Assembly (NCBI GenBank): GCA_030429925.1
Contig: JAUIGQ010000012.1
Span: forward strand, 1-35,788
DNA length: 35,788 bases
Direction: 5' to 3'
Source of the DNA: Bacteroidia bacterium
GTDB lineage: Bacteria; Bacteroidota; Bacteroidia; Flavobacteriales_E; Vicingaceae
Both the position numbers and the translations under genes were made by a program. Numbering within the stretch: the stretch's first letter is position 1; each line of letters starts with the position of its first letter. The notes under the pieces were generated by a model. The model did no database searches and was not told where the DNA came from. It was given only the letters and a program-made list of their open reading frames with translations. Of the stretch, positions 1 through 8,703 are shown one piece after another.

Positions 1-302
1 GCAATGACTGAATAAGACAGTTGATCGTTGTTATCATAGATAAATAAGGTTGAATCATGAACAGAAGTTCCAGCCGGAGCAGAAGGGTAGTTAGCTTTTG
101 TCAATATGCCAGCTTGATAAGTGTATTCAACGAAAACTGTTTTTGAGGAATCTATATTGGTACGTCGAAATTCTTCTGCAACTACACATTGTGTTGGAGC
201 TTGATCCGCAGTAGTGCTAGAAGAGGCAAGTGGGACGGTATTATCTTCCTTTTTGCATGCAAATATTGACAGAAGGAGAATGAGTAGCAGCTGTTTTTTC
301 AT
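1..302 (-). CDS. Putative lipoprotein, C-terminus beyond the window
   Basis: The reading frame stays open from an ATG at 302 down to the window edge, giving about 100 residues with no stop. The N-terminus is a lipoprotein signal: MKKQ, a leucine-rich core and a lipobox ending SIFAC, with Cys16 as the acylation site, followed by KKED. The mature part is rich in Ser, Thr, Asp and Tyr and looks like a surface or periplasmic protein. No family is recognised. It lies 74 bases downstream of folA on the same strand and could be cotranscribed with it. Membrane anchoring is inferred from the lipobox only. The frame is certain; the function is unknown. Confidence 0.75.
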   Translation of the reverse strand, partial: MKKQLLLILLLSIFACKKEDNTVPLASSSTTADQAPTQCVVAEEFRRTNIDSSKTVFVEYTYQAGILTKANYPSAPAGTSVHDSTLFIYDNNDQLSYSVI

Positions 303-376
303 GGCTATAAGTTGAGTAGTATAAACCATAACTGCTTGCAATTATTGCTTTTAGCAATTCTTATATATTCAGATAT

Positions 377-871
377 CTATTTTTGACTGCGATCGAACAT
401 CATAAAGGTGAAATCGAAAGCATGTCTCTCATCCTTTGGATGATATTCCTCTGAAATTAATTTCCAATCTTCATTTAGTTCCGGGAAGTAGGTATCACCC
501 TCAATTTCTGTATGCACTCTTGTTAAATAGATCCGGTCTGCTTTATCCATGAATTGTCTGTAGATCTCTCCTCCACCTATCACCATTAACTCTTCTTCTC
601 CTCTTGAGCGGGCAAACTCAACAGCTTCTTCGAGCTCATGGAAAATTGCAGCACCTTCAAATTCGTAATCTCTCTTCTTGGTGAGAACGATATTGGTTCT
701 ATTGGGCAATAGTTTGCCAAAGGACTCTAAGTTCTTTCTTCCGGTGAGGATATGGTGGCCTTTGGTAGTCCTTACAAAGAACTTCATATCATCCGGAAGC
801 TTCCATGGAAGGTCGTTGTCTCTACCGATTACATTGTTTTCGCTTGCCGCGACGATTAGGGAAATCTTCAT
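377..871 (-). CDS. folA: Dihydrofolate reductase
   Basis: This 164-residue protein has the usual length for bacterial DHFR, which reduces dihydrofolate to tetrahydrofolate with NADPH in the cytoplasm. The N-terminal block NNVIGRDNDLPWKLPDDMKF matches the substrate-binding loop, with Asp28 in the place of E. coli Asp27. The cofactor segment reads TGRKNLESFGKLLPNR, where Asn replaces the common Thr of GRxTxES; I believe GRKN occurs in other Bacteroidota. The VIGGGEIYRQFM block and the C-terminal FTFMMFDR strand are also present. thyA, which makes the dihydrofolate this enzyme recycles, lies upstream on the same strand, separated by a 210-base repeat-bearing spacer. Confidence 0.96.
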   Translation of the reverse strand: MKISLIVAASENNVIGRDNDLPWKLPDDMKFFVRTTKGHHILTGRKNLESFGKLLPNRTNIVLTKKRDYEFEGAAIFHELEEAVEFARSRGEEELMVIGGGEIYRQFMDKADRIYLTRVHTEIEGDTYFPELNEDWKLISEEYHPKDERHAFDFTFMMFDRSQK

Positions 872-896
872 TTTGTAAAAATACTTTTTCTGCTTG

Positions 897-1071
897 CCTC
901 TGTGAAACTTTGGGCTTCTCTGTGCGCCTCTGTGGAATAGCTAGAAATTCTTTTTGTTACACCGCGCCTGCCTTAGTGCCTAAGTACGGCCTTGCTTCGC
1001 CGAAGCTACGCGAAGGCAAGCGGGTACGGCAGAGTTTCACAAAGGATGTCACCGAGTTACACAGAGAATAG
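897..1071. repeat. Hairpin-rich intergenic repeat element between folA and thyA
   Basis: Three CTCTGTG words (about 898-904, 918-924 and 928-934) occur at the left end and their inverse CACAGAG at 1060-1066. GTGAAAC at 902-908 is mirrored by GTTTCAC at 1034-1040. In the middle CTTGCTTCG (991-999) pairs with CGAAGGCAAG (1011-1020), leaving one bulged base. There is no transposase. The short frames across it have no protein-like features. It resembles the small non-coding repeats scattered between genes in Bacteroidota; whether this one is repeated elsewhere in the genome cannot be seen here. Confidence 0.55.
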
Positions 1072-1081
1072 CTTATCTGAT

Positions 1082-1876
1082 TTAAACCGCTACCGCTGCT
1101 TTAATATGCGGATGCGGATCGTAATTCACCAATTCAAAATCCTCATATTTAAAATCAAAGATATTCTTCACCTCCGGATTGATCTTCATCTGTGGCAGCG
1201 GCCTTGGCTCTCTGCTCAATTGCAATTCAGTTTGTTCCAGATGATTGGAGTAAAGATGAGCATCACCCAAAGTATGAACAAAATCACCCGGTTCAAGATC
1301 ACAAACCTGAGCGATCATCATGGTAAGAAGGGCGTAAGAGGCAATGTTGAAAGGAACTCCCAGAAAGGTATCGGCACTTCTTTGGTAGAGTTGACAGCTT
1401 AATTTTCCATTGGCTACATAGAATTGGAAGAAAGCATGACAAGGCGGTAAGGCCATATTCTCGATCTCTCCAACATTCCAGGCGCTCACGATCAGTCTTC
1501 TTGAATTAGGATTGTTTTTAATCTGATTGATTACATTGGTGATCTGATCGATGGTGCCGCCATCTGCTGAAGGCCAGGACCTCCATTGAGAGCCATACAC
1601 CGGACCTAGATTCCCTTCTTCATCAGCCCACTCATCCCAAATGCTCACCCCATTTTCCTTCAGATAGCTGATATTGGTGTCACCGCTTAAAAACCAAAGT
1701 AACTCGTGAATGATGGATCTTAAATGCAATTTTTTCGTAGTAACCAAGGGGAATCCTTGGGAAAGATCAAAGCGCATTTGATAACCAAAAACACTAATGG
1801 TTCCCGTTCCTGTCCTGTCTCCCTTTTCAACTCCGTTCTTTCGGATATGATCTAATAGCTCATGGTACTGCTTCAT
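1082..1876 (-). CDS. thyA: Thymidylate synthase
   Basis: The protein is 264 residues, the same length as E. coli ThyA, and makes dTMP from dUMP with methylene-tetrahydrofolate, releasing dihydrofolate. The catalytic cysteine is Cys146 in [13 protein letters not shown]. The N-terminal RTGTGT loop (21-26), the [20 protein letters not shown] phosphate and dUMP-binding block and the [10 protein letters not shown] segment are intact, and the C-terminus ends in AVAV. folA follows downstream on the same strand, so substrate recycling may be co-expressed. No clear promoter motif was found in the 90 bases between this start and the divergent patatin gene. Confidence 0.98.
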   Translation of the reverse strand: MKQYHELLDHIRKNGVEKGDRTGTGTISVFGYQMRFDLSQGFPLVTTKKLHLRSIIHELLWFLSGDTNISYLKENGVSIWDEWADEEGNLGPVYGSQWRSWPSADGGTIDQITNVINQIKNNPNSRRLIVSAWNVGEIENMALPPCHAFFQFYVANGKLSCQLYQRSADTFLGVPFNIASYALLTMMIAQVCDLEPGDFVHTLGDAHLYSNHLEQTELQLSREPRPLPQMKINPEVKNIFDFKYEDFELVNYDPHPHIKAAVAV

Positions 1877-1966
1877 TTCTTACTCAATTTATAGTAAAAG
1901 TAAAAAGGCATTTTCAACTAAATGAGGATACAATGGTTAAGTTAGCAACAGGATATTCACATCGGT

Positions 1967-4264
1967 ATGAAACCTTCATTTGTATTTGATAAAATGTACC
2001 CTTCTACAAGGGTTTTACTATTGATCCTTGCTATTTATTTAGGCAGTGAGGTGAGCTCTCAAGAGAGACCAAAAATAGGACTGGTTCTAAGTGGCGGCGG
2101 TGCCAAAGGAGTTGCTCATATCGGGGTGCTCAAGGCTATGGAAAAGGCCGGCTTGCGACCGGACTATATTACGGGTACCAGTATGGGAAGTATTATCGGT
2201 GGCTTATACGCTGCCGGATACTCAGCAGATGAACTGGAAGAATTGGTGCTGAATATAAAATGGGATGAAATTCTTACCGATAAAATCCCTTTCAATCAGA
2301 TCTCTTTTCCTGAAAAAGAATTCAGTTCTAGATATCTTTTGGAGTTCTATATGGAAAATGGTGAGATACAGCTTCCCAAAGGGTTGATAGAAGGCCAACC
2401 ATTAATGGAATATTTTACTTCCTTAACCTTGAATGTCCAACATATAGAAGAGTTCAAAGACCTTCCCATTCCTTTCGCCTGCGTGGGAGCAGATATTGTT
2501 AAAGGAGAACCAGTCCTGCTAAACTCTGGATCATTGGCTCAATCGATGAGAGCAAGTATGGCCTTGCCTTCCATCTTTGCACCGGTGAAGATAGATGGTA
2601 AATTGCTGGTTGATGGAGGGCTACTTCGAAATATGCCGGTAAATGAAGTTTTGGATATGGGAGCAGATATCATTATCGGAGTTACCGTTGCAGATGATCT
2701 GGATCCGGAAGAGAAATTAAAGTCGGCCTTTGATATTTTGGTCCAGGCTACCTTTATAAAAAGTGCATACGATACAAGAGAACAGCTTAAGAAGTGTGAC
2801 TATCTGATCAGGCCAAATCTTGAAGGATACTCAACCGGCAGTTTTTCTGAAGCAGAGGGGATCTTTCAAAGGGGCATGGATGCTGGAGAGAAATATTATC
2901 CAACTTTTAAGCAATTAGCTGATTCATTGAACAAGTTAGGAATGCAAGAAGAGGTTGTTAAACCTCTTAATATCGAAACTATTCAGCTAAAGCATATTCA
3001 TTATAATGGTTTGGACCATGTTGATTCATCTTTTGTTAGTTCATTCTTAGGCCTGGAAGAATCATCAACTATTGGCTTAGAAGACATTGAGGAAGGAATA
3101 GATCGAGTGGTTGGAAGCTTGCTCTTTGAATCTGTTTATTTTGAGATTGAATCAACCGAAACAGATAGCATCTATAATTTGATAATATCTGTAAAGGAAA
3201 GGCCACTGAACGAATTGCGATTTTCCTTTCACTATGATACTGATAACAAAGGCGGAGTCCTCTTAAATGGAACTTTTAGGAATCTATTCTTTCATAACAA
3301 TAGAACTATTCTTGAAGCAGATTTGGCTGTTTTTCCAAGAGTGACCATCGACTTTTTACAATACTTGAACAAGAGAAGAAGGTGGGCCTTGCAATCTAAC
3401 TCGTATTACTATTACAGTGAGGTTCCGGGAATCGATGGAGAAGGAGCCACCAATTCCATTCTTTCTTCTAATACTTATAGCACTGAGCTAAGAGTGCAGA
3501 ATTTCATGATCCGAAATTCTGCTATTGGAGCCTATGGTAATTGGAACTTGCATTCGCTCAACCCAAAAGTGGCTGATGAATTCCTAAGAGTAATTAGTAA
3601 CATCAGCTATTCTCAATATGAAGTTGGATTGTTCTTTTCACATAATAGTTATAATAGAAGGTATTTTCCAACTAGAGGGTGGGAGATTGATCTCAGGGTT
3701 ATACATCAGGAAGCTGAAAATGCCAGTATTGAACTAAATGACTCAATTAAAGTTGATGCAGTTGAGTTAGGTGACCTTTACTATAATAATCCGGTTTCCA
3801 TTGGAGTGGTCGATCTAAAGCCAATTCTGCCAATTGGTAGATCTCTGAGTATAGTGAATCAATTTAAGCTAAGGGTAGCGGATATCCCCAAAGATGTCAT
3901 TAACTTTAGTAGTCAAGAGTATATCGGAGGTGGACAAGCAGTTTATGACAATACCAACTATTATGGGGCAGTAGCCTACGAATATTCTGCTTATAATTAT
4001 TTTTATGCCTATTCCGGGCTGCAGGTGGAACTGAAACATAATCTTTATACTACTCTTTTCTACAATTATTTAGAGTCGGCAGATCTTATCTCTAATATCA
4101 ACCCGGATGGCAATGTTGATAATTTGGGCGATAGGACTGCAAGATATGCTTACGGATTTGAAATGGGTTACTTATCTCCTATAGGACCATTGAAATTGGG
4201 AGTTGCCAAGGATCATTTTAGAGATAATCTAAAAGGATATTTATCAGTGGGATTTTATTATTAA
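1967..4264 (+). CDS. Patatin-like phospholipase fused to a BamA-type barrel (PlpD-like)
   Basis: This 765-residue protein has a signal peptide, a patatin domain (about 35-300), one POTRA-like segment (about 335-420) and a C-terminal beta-barrel region (about 420-765). The oxyanion motif GGGAKG lies at 43-48, the nucleophile is Ser72 in GTSMG and the catalytic Asp is 216 in DGG, so the Ser-Asp dyad is complete. This is the layout of type Vd autotransporters such as PlpD, in which a lipase is carried by its own outer-membrane barrel; in Bacteroidota such proteins usually stay cell-associated. Met10 (position 1994), just before the hydrophobic signal core, is an alternative start. It heads a three-gene plus-strand group with the two envelope genes that follow. 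Confidence 0.92.
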   Translation: MKPSFVFDKMYPSTRVLLLILAIYLGSEVSSQERPKIGLVLSGGGAKGVAHIGVLKAMEKAGLRPDYITGTSMGSIIGGLYAAGYSADELEELVLNIKWDEILTDKIPFNQISFPEKEFSSRYLLEFYMENGEIQLPKGLIEGQPLMEYFTSLTLNVQHIEEFKDLPIPFACVGADIVKGEPVLLNSGSLAQSMRASMALPSIFAPVKIDGKLLVDGGLLRNMPVNEVLDMGADIIIGVTVADDLDPEEKLKSAFDILVQATFIKSAYDTREQLKKCDYLIRPNLEGYSTGSFSEAEGIFQRGMDAGEKYYPTFKQLADSLNKLGMQEEVVKPLNIETIQLKHIHYNGLDHVDSSFVSSFLGLEESSTIGLEDIEEGIDRVVGSLLFESVYFEIESTETDSIYNLIISVKERPLNELRFSFHYDTDNKGGVLLNGTFRNLFFHNNRTILEADLAVFPRVTIDFLQYLNKRRRWALQSNSYYYYSEVPGIDGEGATNSILSSNTYSTELRVQNFMIRNSAIGAYGNWNLHSLNPKVADEFLRVISNISYSQYEVGLFFSHNSYNRRYFPTRGWEIDLRVIHQEAENASIELNDSIKVDAVELGDLYYNNPVSIGVVDLKPILPIGRSLSIVNQFKLRVADIPKDVINFSSQEYIGGGQAVYDNTNYYGAVAYEYSAYNYFYAYSGLQVELKHNLYTTLFYNYLESADLISNINPDGNVDNLGDRTARYAYGFEMGYLSPIGPLKLGVAKDHFRDNLKGYLSVGFYY

Positions 4265-4305
4265 TAAGGAATCATTTTACCAATTTAGGGCATAAAGCAT
4301 CTTCC

Positions 4306-5163
4306 ATGAAAAGATTATTACTAGTGCTAACCCTCCTTTTTCTCGGCATCTTGAATGCTTTTGCCCAAGAAAGCAAAGAGTTGAGAAGAAAAGAAAATAA
4401 GGAACGGCCAAAATTCCTAGAGATCGGATCGGGACTGAATTATTCTTACTTCAGAGATTTTGCTACCGGACCCATATTTTATGAGGGCTTGGTCAATAGC
4501 TTTAATGGCCATTATCACAGATTTGATTCCACAAAAGAAACCCGCTATGGATTCCTCTTCTCTGCAGGTTCTTATGGATTCACTGTCAACAATGAATCCT
4601 CCAACACTTTCGTGAATTCAATAACCCTTGATTTTGGCAAGCTTTACCATATTCAAAATTTCATCAGGGAGAAGTACAAGTTAAAAGTTGGTGGTGCTTT
4701 GCTACTTACCGGAAATATACGCTCTGACCCTGCCCTTCAAAATGCGAGCTTAGGGTATGAGCTGATTTACAACCTAATGGCTTCAGCCAAGATTGAAAGG
4801 GATGTGAGCAGGAAAAAGGAGAAAGATGTGAAGATCTGGTTTATAAGATATCATTTGTCGCCTAGACGAAGGCATCTTTCATATCAACTGAATGTAGGTT
4901 TGATGAATTCTCATGTTCGAAATGGATACGCCTATGTAAACCAGGAACAACTGCTGAATGGCTCACCAATATTTGCCGACTATGAGAATAAGTTCTTTCA
5001 GGGATTCCGAATGAACTCTGCTTTGAGATATACGATCTATATGAACAGTGGAAATGCACTTAGATTCACTTATCTATGGGATGCATATACCACCGGACAA
5101 GAGAATGAAGCATTGGAATTTGCCAATCATATGTTAAGTGTGGCCTTATTATTCAAATTATAA
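4306..5163 (+). CDS. Putative outer-membrane protein of unknown role
   Basis: The 285-residue product starts with a clear signal peptide, MKRLLLVLTLLFLGILNAFA, cleaved before QESKE. The mature part alternates polar and aromatic residues in short strands (for example YSYFRDFATGPIFYEG and LRYTIYMNSGNALRFTYLW) and ends in HMLSVALLFKL, which suggests a small beta-barrel, although the last residue is Leu rather than the usual Phe or Trp. No named family is recognised. It starts 41 bases after the patatin-BamA gene and is followed 10 bases later by the S41 lipoprotein, so the three probably form an operon. Outer-membrane location is inferred, not shown. Confidence 0.75.
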   Translation: MKRLLLVLTLLFLGILNAFAQESKELRRKENKERPKFLEIGSGLNYSYFRDFATGPIFYEGLVNSFNGHYHRFDSTKETRYGFLFSAGSYGFTVNNESSNTFVNSITLDFGKLYHIQNFIREKYKLKVGGALLLTGNIRSDPALQNASLGYELIYNLMASAKIERDVSRKKEKDVKIWFIRYHLSPRRRHLSYQLNVGLMNSHVRNGYAYVNQEQLLNGSPIFADYENKFFQGFRMNSALRYTIYMNSGNALRFTYLWDAYTTGQENEALEFANHMLSVALLFKL

Positions 5164-5173
5164 AGCTCGCCAG

Positions 5174-6220
5174 ATGAAAAGACTATATCTACTATTATTG
5201 ATCTTTCCTTTTTTAAGTTCTTGTGAAAGAGCCTTTTTTGAAGAAGAGATAGAGGAGGATGATCCATTTGAAGCTTTTGACTATTTATGGCAGCAAGCTG
5301 ATCTTAGGTACTCCTATTTTGAGGTAAAGAATATAGATTGGAACTCTGTTAGATCCACCTATAGATCTCAATTATATGGTGGGATGTCTCAAGACTCTTT
5401 GTTCAACGTTATGGGAAGTCTTTTGCGTTCATTAAAGGATGATCACACTAATTTGAAGTCAAGCTTCAATGTTGCTTATTATGGTGTCAGATACAATGGT
5501 CCTGATAATTATGATGCTCGAATTGTAGAAGATAACTATATAGGCAGACAATATTTTATAAGTGGTCCTTTTGTTCACAATTGGATAGCCAATGGTCAGA
5601 TTGGATATGTGAGGCTGCCTGCTTTTACAGGAACTATTGACAAGATCAACCTCGATTATGTTTTTGGAAAGTATCAAAGTGCCAAAGGACTCATTTTGGA
5701 TCTTCGTGAAAATGGAGGAGGGGTTGTAAATGATATGTATGAGCTCTTGGGAAGGCTAATTGATCAGAGAACTGTTGTTTTCTATTCTAGAATTAGGAAT
5801 GGTAAAGATCACAACGACTTCTCAGATCTGGAAAGGGGCATTGCAGAGCCAGCTGATGGACCACGTTTTACTAATAAACCCGTCATGGTATTGGTAGATA
5901 GAGGAACTTATAGTGCGGGATCCTTCTTTTCGCTATCAACAAAGTCTTTGATCAATGTGAAACTAGTTGGCGATACAACTGGGGGCGGTTTAGGTTTGCC
6001 CAATGGAGGGCATCTCCCTAACGGATGGTTTTACAGGTTTTCTGTGACTCAAGCTTATACCAATGAGCAAGCTTCAAGAATTAAAGCAGGCCTGATCTCC
6101 GAAGTGAACAAAGAGAATTACGAGAAGGGAGTTCCTCCGGATTATAGAGTGCTGCTTGATAGAACTGACCTGACCAAAGATGAGGTCATTGATTTTGCCA
6201 TTGATCAGATCTTGAACTAG
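5174..6220 (+). CDS. S41-family serine protease, lipoprotein
   Basis: A longer frame opens at 5138, but the ATG at 5174 is preferred. It lies 10 bases after the previous stop and begins a lipoprotein signal (MKRLYLLLLIFPFLSSC), which an upstream start would bury. The product is 348 residues. The C-terminal half has the S41 (tail-specific protease) core: GYVRLPAF, then LDLRENGGG (about 175-183), and the nucleophile region VDRGTYSAGSFF with Ser247 the likely catalytic serine. The N-terminal helical part (LLRSLKDDHTNLKS) fits the usual S41 cap. No PDZ domain is visible, making it shorter than CtpA-type proteases. It probably acts in the periplasm, anchored by its lipid. Confidence 0.85.
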   Translation: MKRLYLLLLIFPFLSSCERAFFEEEIEEDDPFEAFDYLWQQADLRYSYFEVKNIDWNSVRSTYRSQLYGGMSQDSLFNVMGSLLRSLKDDHTNLKSSFNVAYYGVRYNGPDNYDARIVEDNYIGRQYFISGPFVHNWIANGQIGYVRLPAFTGTIDKINLDYVFGKYQSAKGLILDLRENGGGVVNDMYELLGRLIDQRTVVFYSRIRNGKDHNDFSDLERGIAEPADGPRFTNKPVMVLVDRGTYSAGSFFSLSTKSLINVKLVGDTTGGGLGLPNGGHLPNGWFYRFSVTQAYTNEQASRIKAGLISEVNKENYEKGVPPDYRVLLDRTDLTKDEVIDFAIDQILN

Positions 6221-6273
6221 AGTCAAGATACAAGAGTCAAGAAGCAAGATTTTTGTGAGAATCTTGAGTCTAG
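6219..6273. repeat. AGAGTCAAGA repeat after the S41 gene
   Basis: AGAGTCAAGA occurs at 6219-6228 and again at 6233-6242, 14 bases apart, followed by AAGCAAGAT; the inverse ATCTTGAGTCT appears at about 6261-6271. The first copy overlaps the S41 stop codon. The same 10-mer occurs inverted at 10251-10260, between etfB and etfA. No T-run follows, so a terminator is unlikely. Confidence 0.6.
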
Positions 6274-6356
6274 AGAAGAAGATGTATTTGTAAATAGTAA
6301 TGAAAAGAGAACAATTAATAATTACAGTTCAAGCCCCATCTATTAATTCTTATTTA

Positions 6357-7142
6357 CTAACTATTAATTAGTTTCAATCTCAGATCTAGCAGTCTGATTC
6401 CAAAAGCCGCAAAGGCTAATGATACAACAATTGCGATAGCGGCATTTACCGTTCCTCCAAACACTTCATCCATTTCCATTAACATGAGGTCTTCAGCCGA
6501 ATAGAAGAACATGGCAATAAAAGGGATCAGATTATTGATGAAGTGGATGAAAATGCTATAGTTGAGGTTTCTGCTCCTATAGTAGACCCATCCCGAGAAA
6601 CTGCCAATCATCATAGCACTAATGAGCTGCCAAGGATTTAGGTGAACCAGCCCAAATAGAAAGCTGGAGAATAGAATGGATTTGAGCGGGCTGTATCTTT
6701 TCAATAGGCCCTCCAGTATGATGCCCCTAAAGATCAATTCTTCCAAAACCGGTGCTGCGATCACTATGGTCAGAAATCCAAATAATCCATTGTAACTGCT
6801 CAACTGTAAGAACATTTCTTGAACGAATTCCGGCATAGGGATCAAGCTGCCTAGCGGCATTGTGATGCCCAATTGAAGTCCTAGAATGGAAATGATCAGA
6901 AGTAAAAAAGTAGTCATTGGTCCACCTTTAAGGGGATAAGAGACCTCTCCCGTTTTCTTCTTTCTAAGGAGGTGAGCAAGAATGGCCGTTGTGCTCATGC
7001 TCAGTCCATAATAAACGAACATTCCGATCTCAGCACCCAAGAGTTTGGTGATCTCCATATTGACAGGAATGAAGATCAGCATGCTGAAAATGGCTATTCC
7101 AAATATGCCCCAGCTTTGTGCTATGGAAAGATAAGGTTTCAT
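6357..7142 (-). CDS. CPBP-family intramembrane metalloprotease (CAAX protease-like)
   Basis: This 261-residue polytopic membrane protein carries the three motifs of the Abi/CPBP family (type II CAAX prenyl protease-like): EELIFRG with Glu134, Glu135 and Arg139; FGLVHLNP with His167; and HFINN with His200 and Asn204. About six to eight hydrophobic segments surround them. In eukaryotes the family trims prenylated proteins; in bacteria some members process signal peptides or bacteriocin-related substrates, and this substrate is unknown. It is the last gene of the minus-strand block, 97 bases after the nucleoside transporter. The catalytic residues look complete, so activity is plausible. Confidence 0.9.
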   Translation of the reverse strand: MKPYLSIAQSWGIFGIAIFSMLIFIPVNMEITKLLGAEIGMFVYYGLSMSTTAILAHLLRKKKTGEVSYPLKGGPMTTFLLLIISILGLQLGITMPLGSLIPMPEFVQEMFLQLSSYNGLFGFLTIVIAAPVLEELIFRGIILEGLLKRYSPLKSILFSSFLFGLVHLNPWQLISAMMIGSFSGWVYYRSRNLNYSIFIHFINNLIPFIAMFFYSAEDLMLMEMDEVFGGTVNAAIAIVVSLAFAAFGIRLLDLRLKLINS

Positions 7143-7182
7143 TGTAAATAGGAAAGTTGAAATATAAGAGAAGAACTGTAAA

Positions 7183-7222
7183 GAATTACGAATTACGAAT
7201 TACGAATTACGAATTACGAATT
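7183..7222. repeat. Tandem array of the 7-mer GAATTAC
   Basis: Five perfect head-to-tail copies of GAATTAC occupy 7183-7217, followed by a broken copy GAATT at 7218-7222. The array lies in the spacer between the transporter gene and the CPBP protease gene. Seven-base units can change copy number by slippage. The unit is too short, and spacers are absent, for a CRISPR. Confidence 0.9.
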
Positions 7223-7239
7223 TTGCATCTAATAGATCC

Positions 7240-8703
7240 CTATCCTAAGATCATACCTGCAATGGTTGCTGACATCAAAGAGGCGATGGATCCGCCTAAT
7301 AAGGCCATTAATCCAAATTTTGACAAAGTCTTTCTTTGTCCGGGAGCTAGTGATCCGATTCCGCCAATTTGAATTCCAATGGAAGCAAAATTGGCAAAGC
7401 CACAGAGCATATAAGTTGCCATGATGATGGATTTTTCGTACTGAAGATGAATACCATTGCTTACATCCTTTAAGCCAGCAAGTTGAATATAACCTACAAA
7501 CTCGCTAGCTGCAAGCTTTATTCCCAATAGCTGTCCCATTAGAAGCATATCTTCCCTTGCTACTCCTATTATCCACATAAGAGGGGAGAATATAGTTCCA
7601 AGTATGAATTCAAGTGATAAACCTTCATAGGATGTATTATTGGCAATTACATTATTAAGGGAGGTAAACTGCCAATTGATATTCAGAGCTTCTATTCTAA
7701 TTCCATCAAAAGCTGCTAAATATCCTAAGCCACCATTGATCAAGGCTATAAATGCAACAAATACGAGAAGCATAGCACCAACATTCACTGCCAATTTTAA
7801 TCCCTCTGTTGTTCCATTTGCAATTGCATCTAAGATATTCGATCCGATCTTATCAGAAGAAACATGGACTTCTGTATTGATCGATTCAGTTTGAGGGTAA
7901 AGAATTTTTGAGATGACAATAGCCCCCGGTGCTGCCATGACTGAAGCTGCTAATAAGTGTTTCGCAAAAACCAGCCTCATAACAGGATCATCTCCTCCAA
8001 GAAATCCAATATATGCTGCGAGAACCGCACCTGCAACTGTAGCCATCCCGCCGATCATCACCAACAGGATCTCACTCTTGTTCATTTTTTCAAGGTATGC
8101 TTTGATGAGCAAGGGGGCTTCAGTCTGACCTAAGAATATGTTACCGGCAACGCTAAGGCTTTCAGCACCTGATATCTTCAGTAGCTTAGTCAAAAGCCAG
8201 CCAAATGCCATCACTAGTTTTTGAATGATCCCCAGGTAAAATAAGACCGAGGTCAATGCCGAAAAGAAAATGATGGTGGGAAGAACTTGGAATGCAAAGA
8301 TGAATCCGAAGGTATCCATATCCACTACCAGTCCTTCAAACAGAAATTTGCTTCCGGCTTGTGTGTATTCTAGGATCTTGACAAAGATCTGTCCTACGAA
8401 TTCAAAGATTCCCTGAACAAGTGGAATTTTGAGAACTCCAATTGCAATAATTATTTGAAAGGCTATACCTATCCCAACTGTTTTCCAGTTGATCGCTCTT
8501 CTATTGGAACTAAAGAGGAAGGCTATCACCAATAATGAGATCATTCCGATGATTCCTCTCAATAGAGAAGTAAATGAAAAACCTTCTGATGGAATGGGAA
8601 CTTGGGTGACAGACTCTTGAGCCTGACCAGTGAAGGGTAGGATGAATAAGAGAAGAAAGGGTAGGAGTCTAGTTATTCTTTTCGTTGCGCTTGTTGATCT
8701 CAT
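7240..8703 (-). CDS. Concentrative nucleoside transporter (CNT/NupC family)
   Basis: The family couples nucleoside uptake to a H+ or Na+ gradient across the inner membrane. Hallmarks are SVAGNIFLGQTEAPLLIKAYL and ANGTTEGLKLAVNVGAMLLVF in the core, and LCGFANFASIGIQIGGIG near the C-terminus, spread over about ten membrane segments. The open frame extends to 8748, but the ATG at 8703 is chosen because it is followed by a signal peptide (RITRLLPFLLLFILPFTGQAQ). Even so, the first 35 bases overlap the 3' end of the preceding gene, suggesting translational coupling. The product is 487 residues. The N-terminal signal and short linker are additional to the NupC core. It may work with the deoxynucleoside kinase encoded at 15056-15688 in salvage. 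Confidence 0.9.
   Translation of the reverse strand: MRSTSATKRITRLLPFLLLFILPFTGQAQESVTQVPIPSEGFSFTSLLRGIIGMISLLVIAFLFSSNRRAINWKTVGIGIAFQIIIAIGVLKIPLVQGIFEFVGQIFVKILEYTQAGSKFLFEGLVVDMDTFGFIFAFQVLPTIIFFSALTSVLFYLGIIQKLVMAFGWLLTKLLKISGAESLSVAGNIFLGQTEAPLLIKAYLEKMNKSEILLVMIGGMATVAGAVLAAYIGFLGGDDPVMRLVFAKHLLAASVMAAPGAIVISKILYPQTESINTEVHVSSDKIGSNILDAIANGTTEGLKLAVNVGAMLLVFVAFIALINGGLGYLAAFDGIRIEALNINWQFTSLNNVIANNTSYEGLSLEFILGTIFSPLMWIIGVAREDMLLMGQLLGIKLAASEFVGYIQLAGLKDVSNGIHLQYEKSIIMATYMLCGFANFASIGIQIGGIGSLAPGQRKTLSKFGLMALLGGSIASLMSATIAGMILG

Noticed and set aside
805-1402. Plus-strand frames across folA, the spacer and thyA
   Set aside because: They are antisense to two clear enzymes or lie in the repeat element.
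5138-5173. Upstream start for the S41 protease
   Set aside because: It would overlap the previous gene by 26 bases and bury the lipoprotein signal.
7183-7222. GAATTAC array as a possible CRISPR
   Set aside because: Units are 7 bases with no spacers and no cas genes nearby.
7157-7372. 71-codon plus-strand frame containing NYELRITNYELR
   Set aside because: The repeated peptide is just the translation of the GAATTAC array, and the rest is antisense to the transporter gene.
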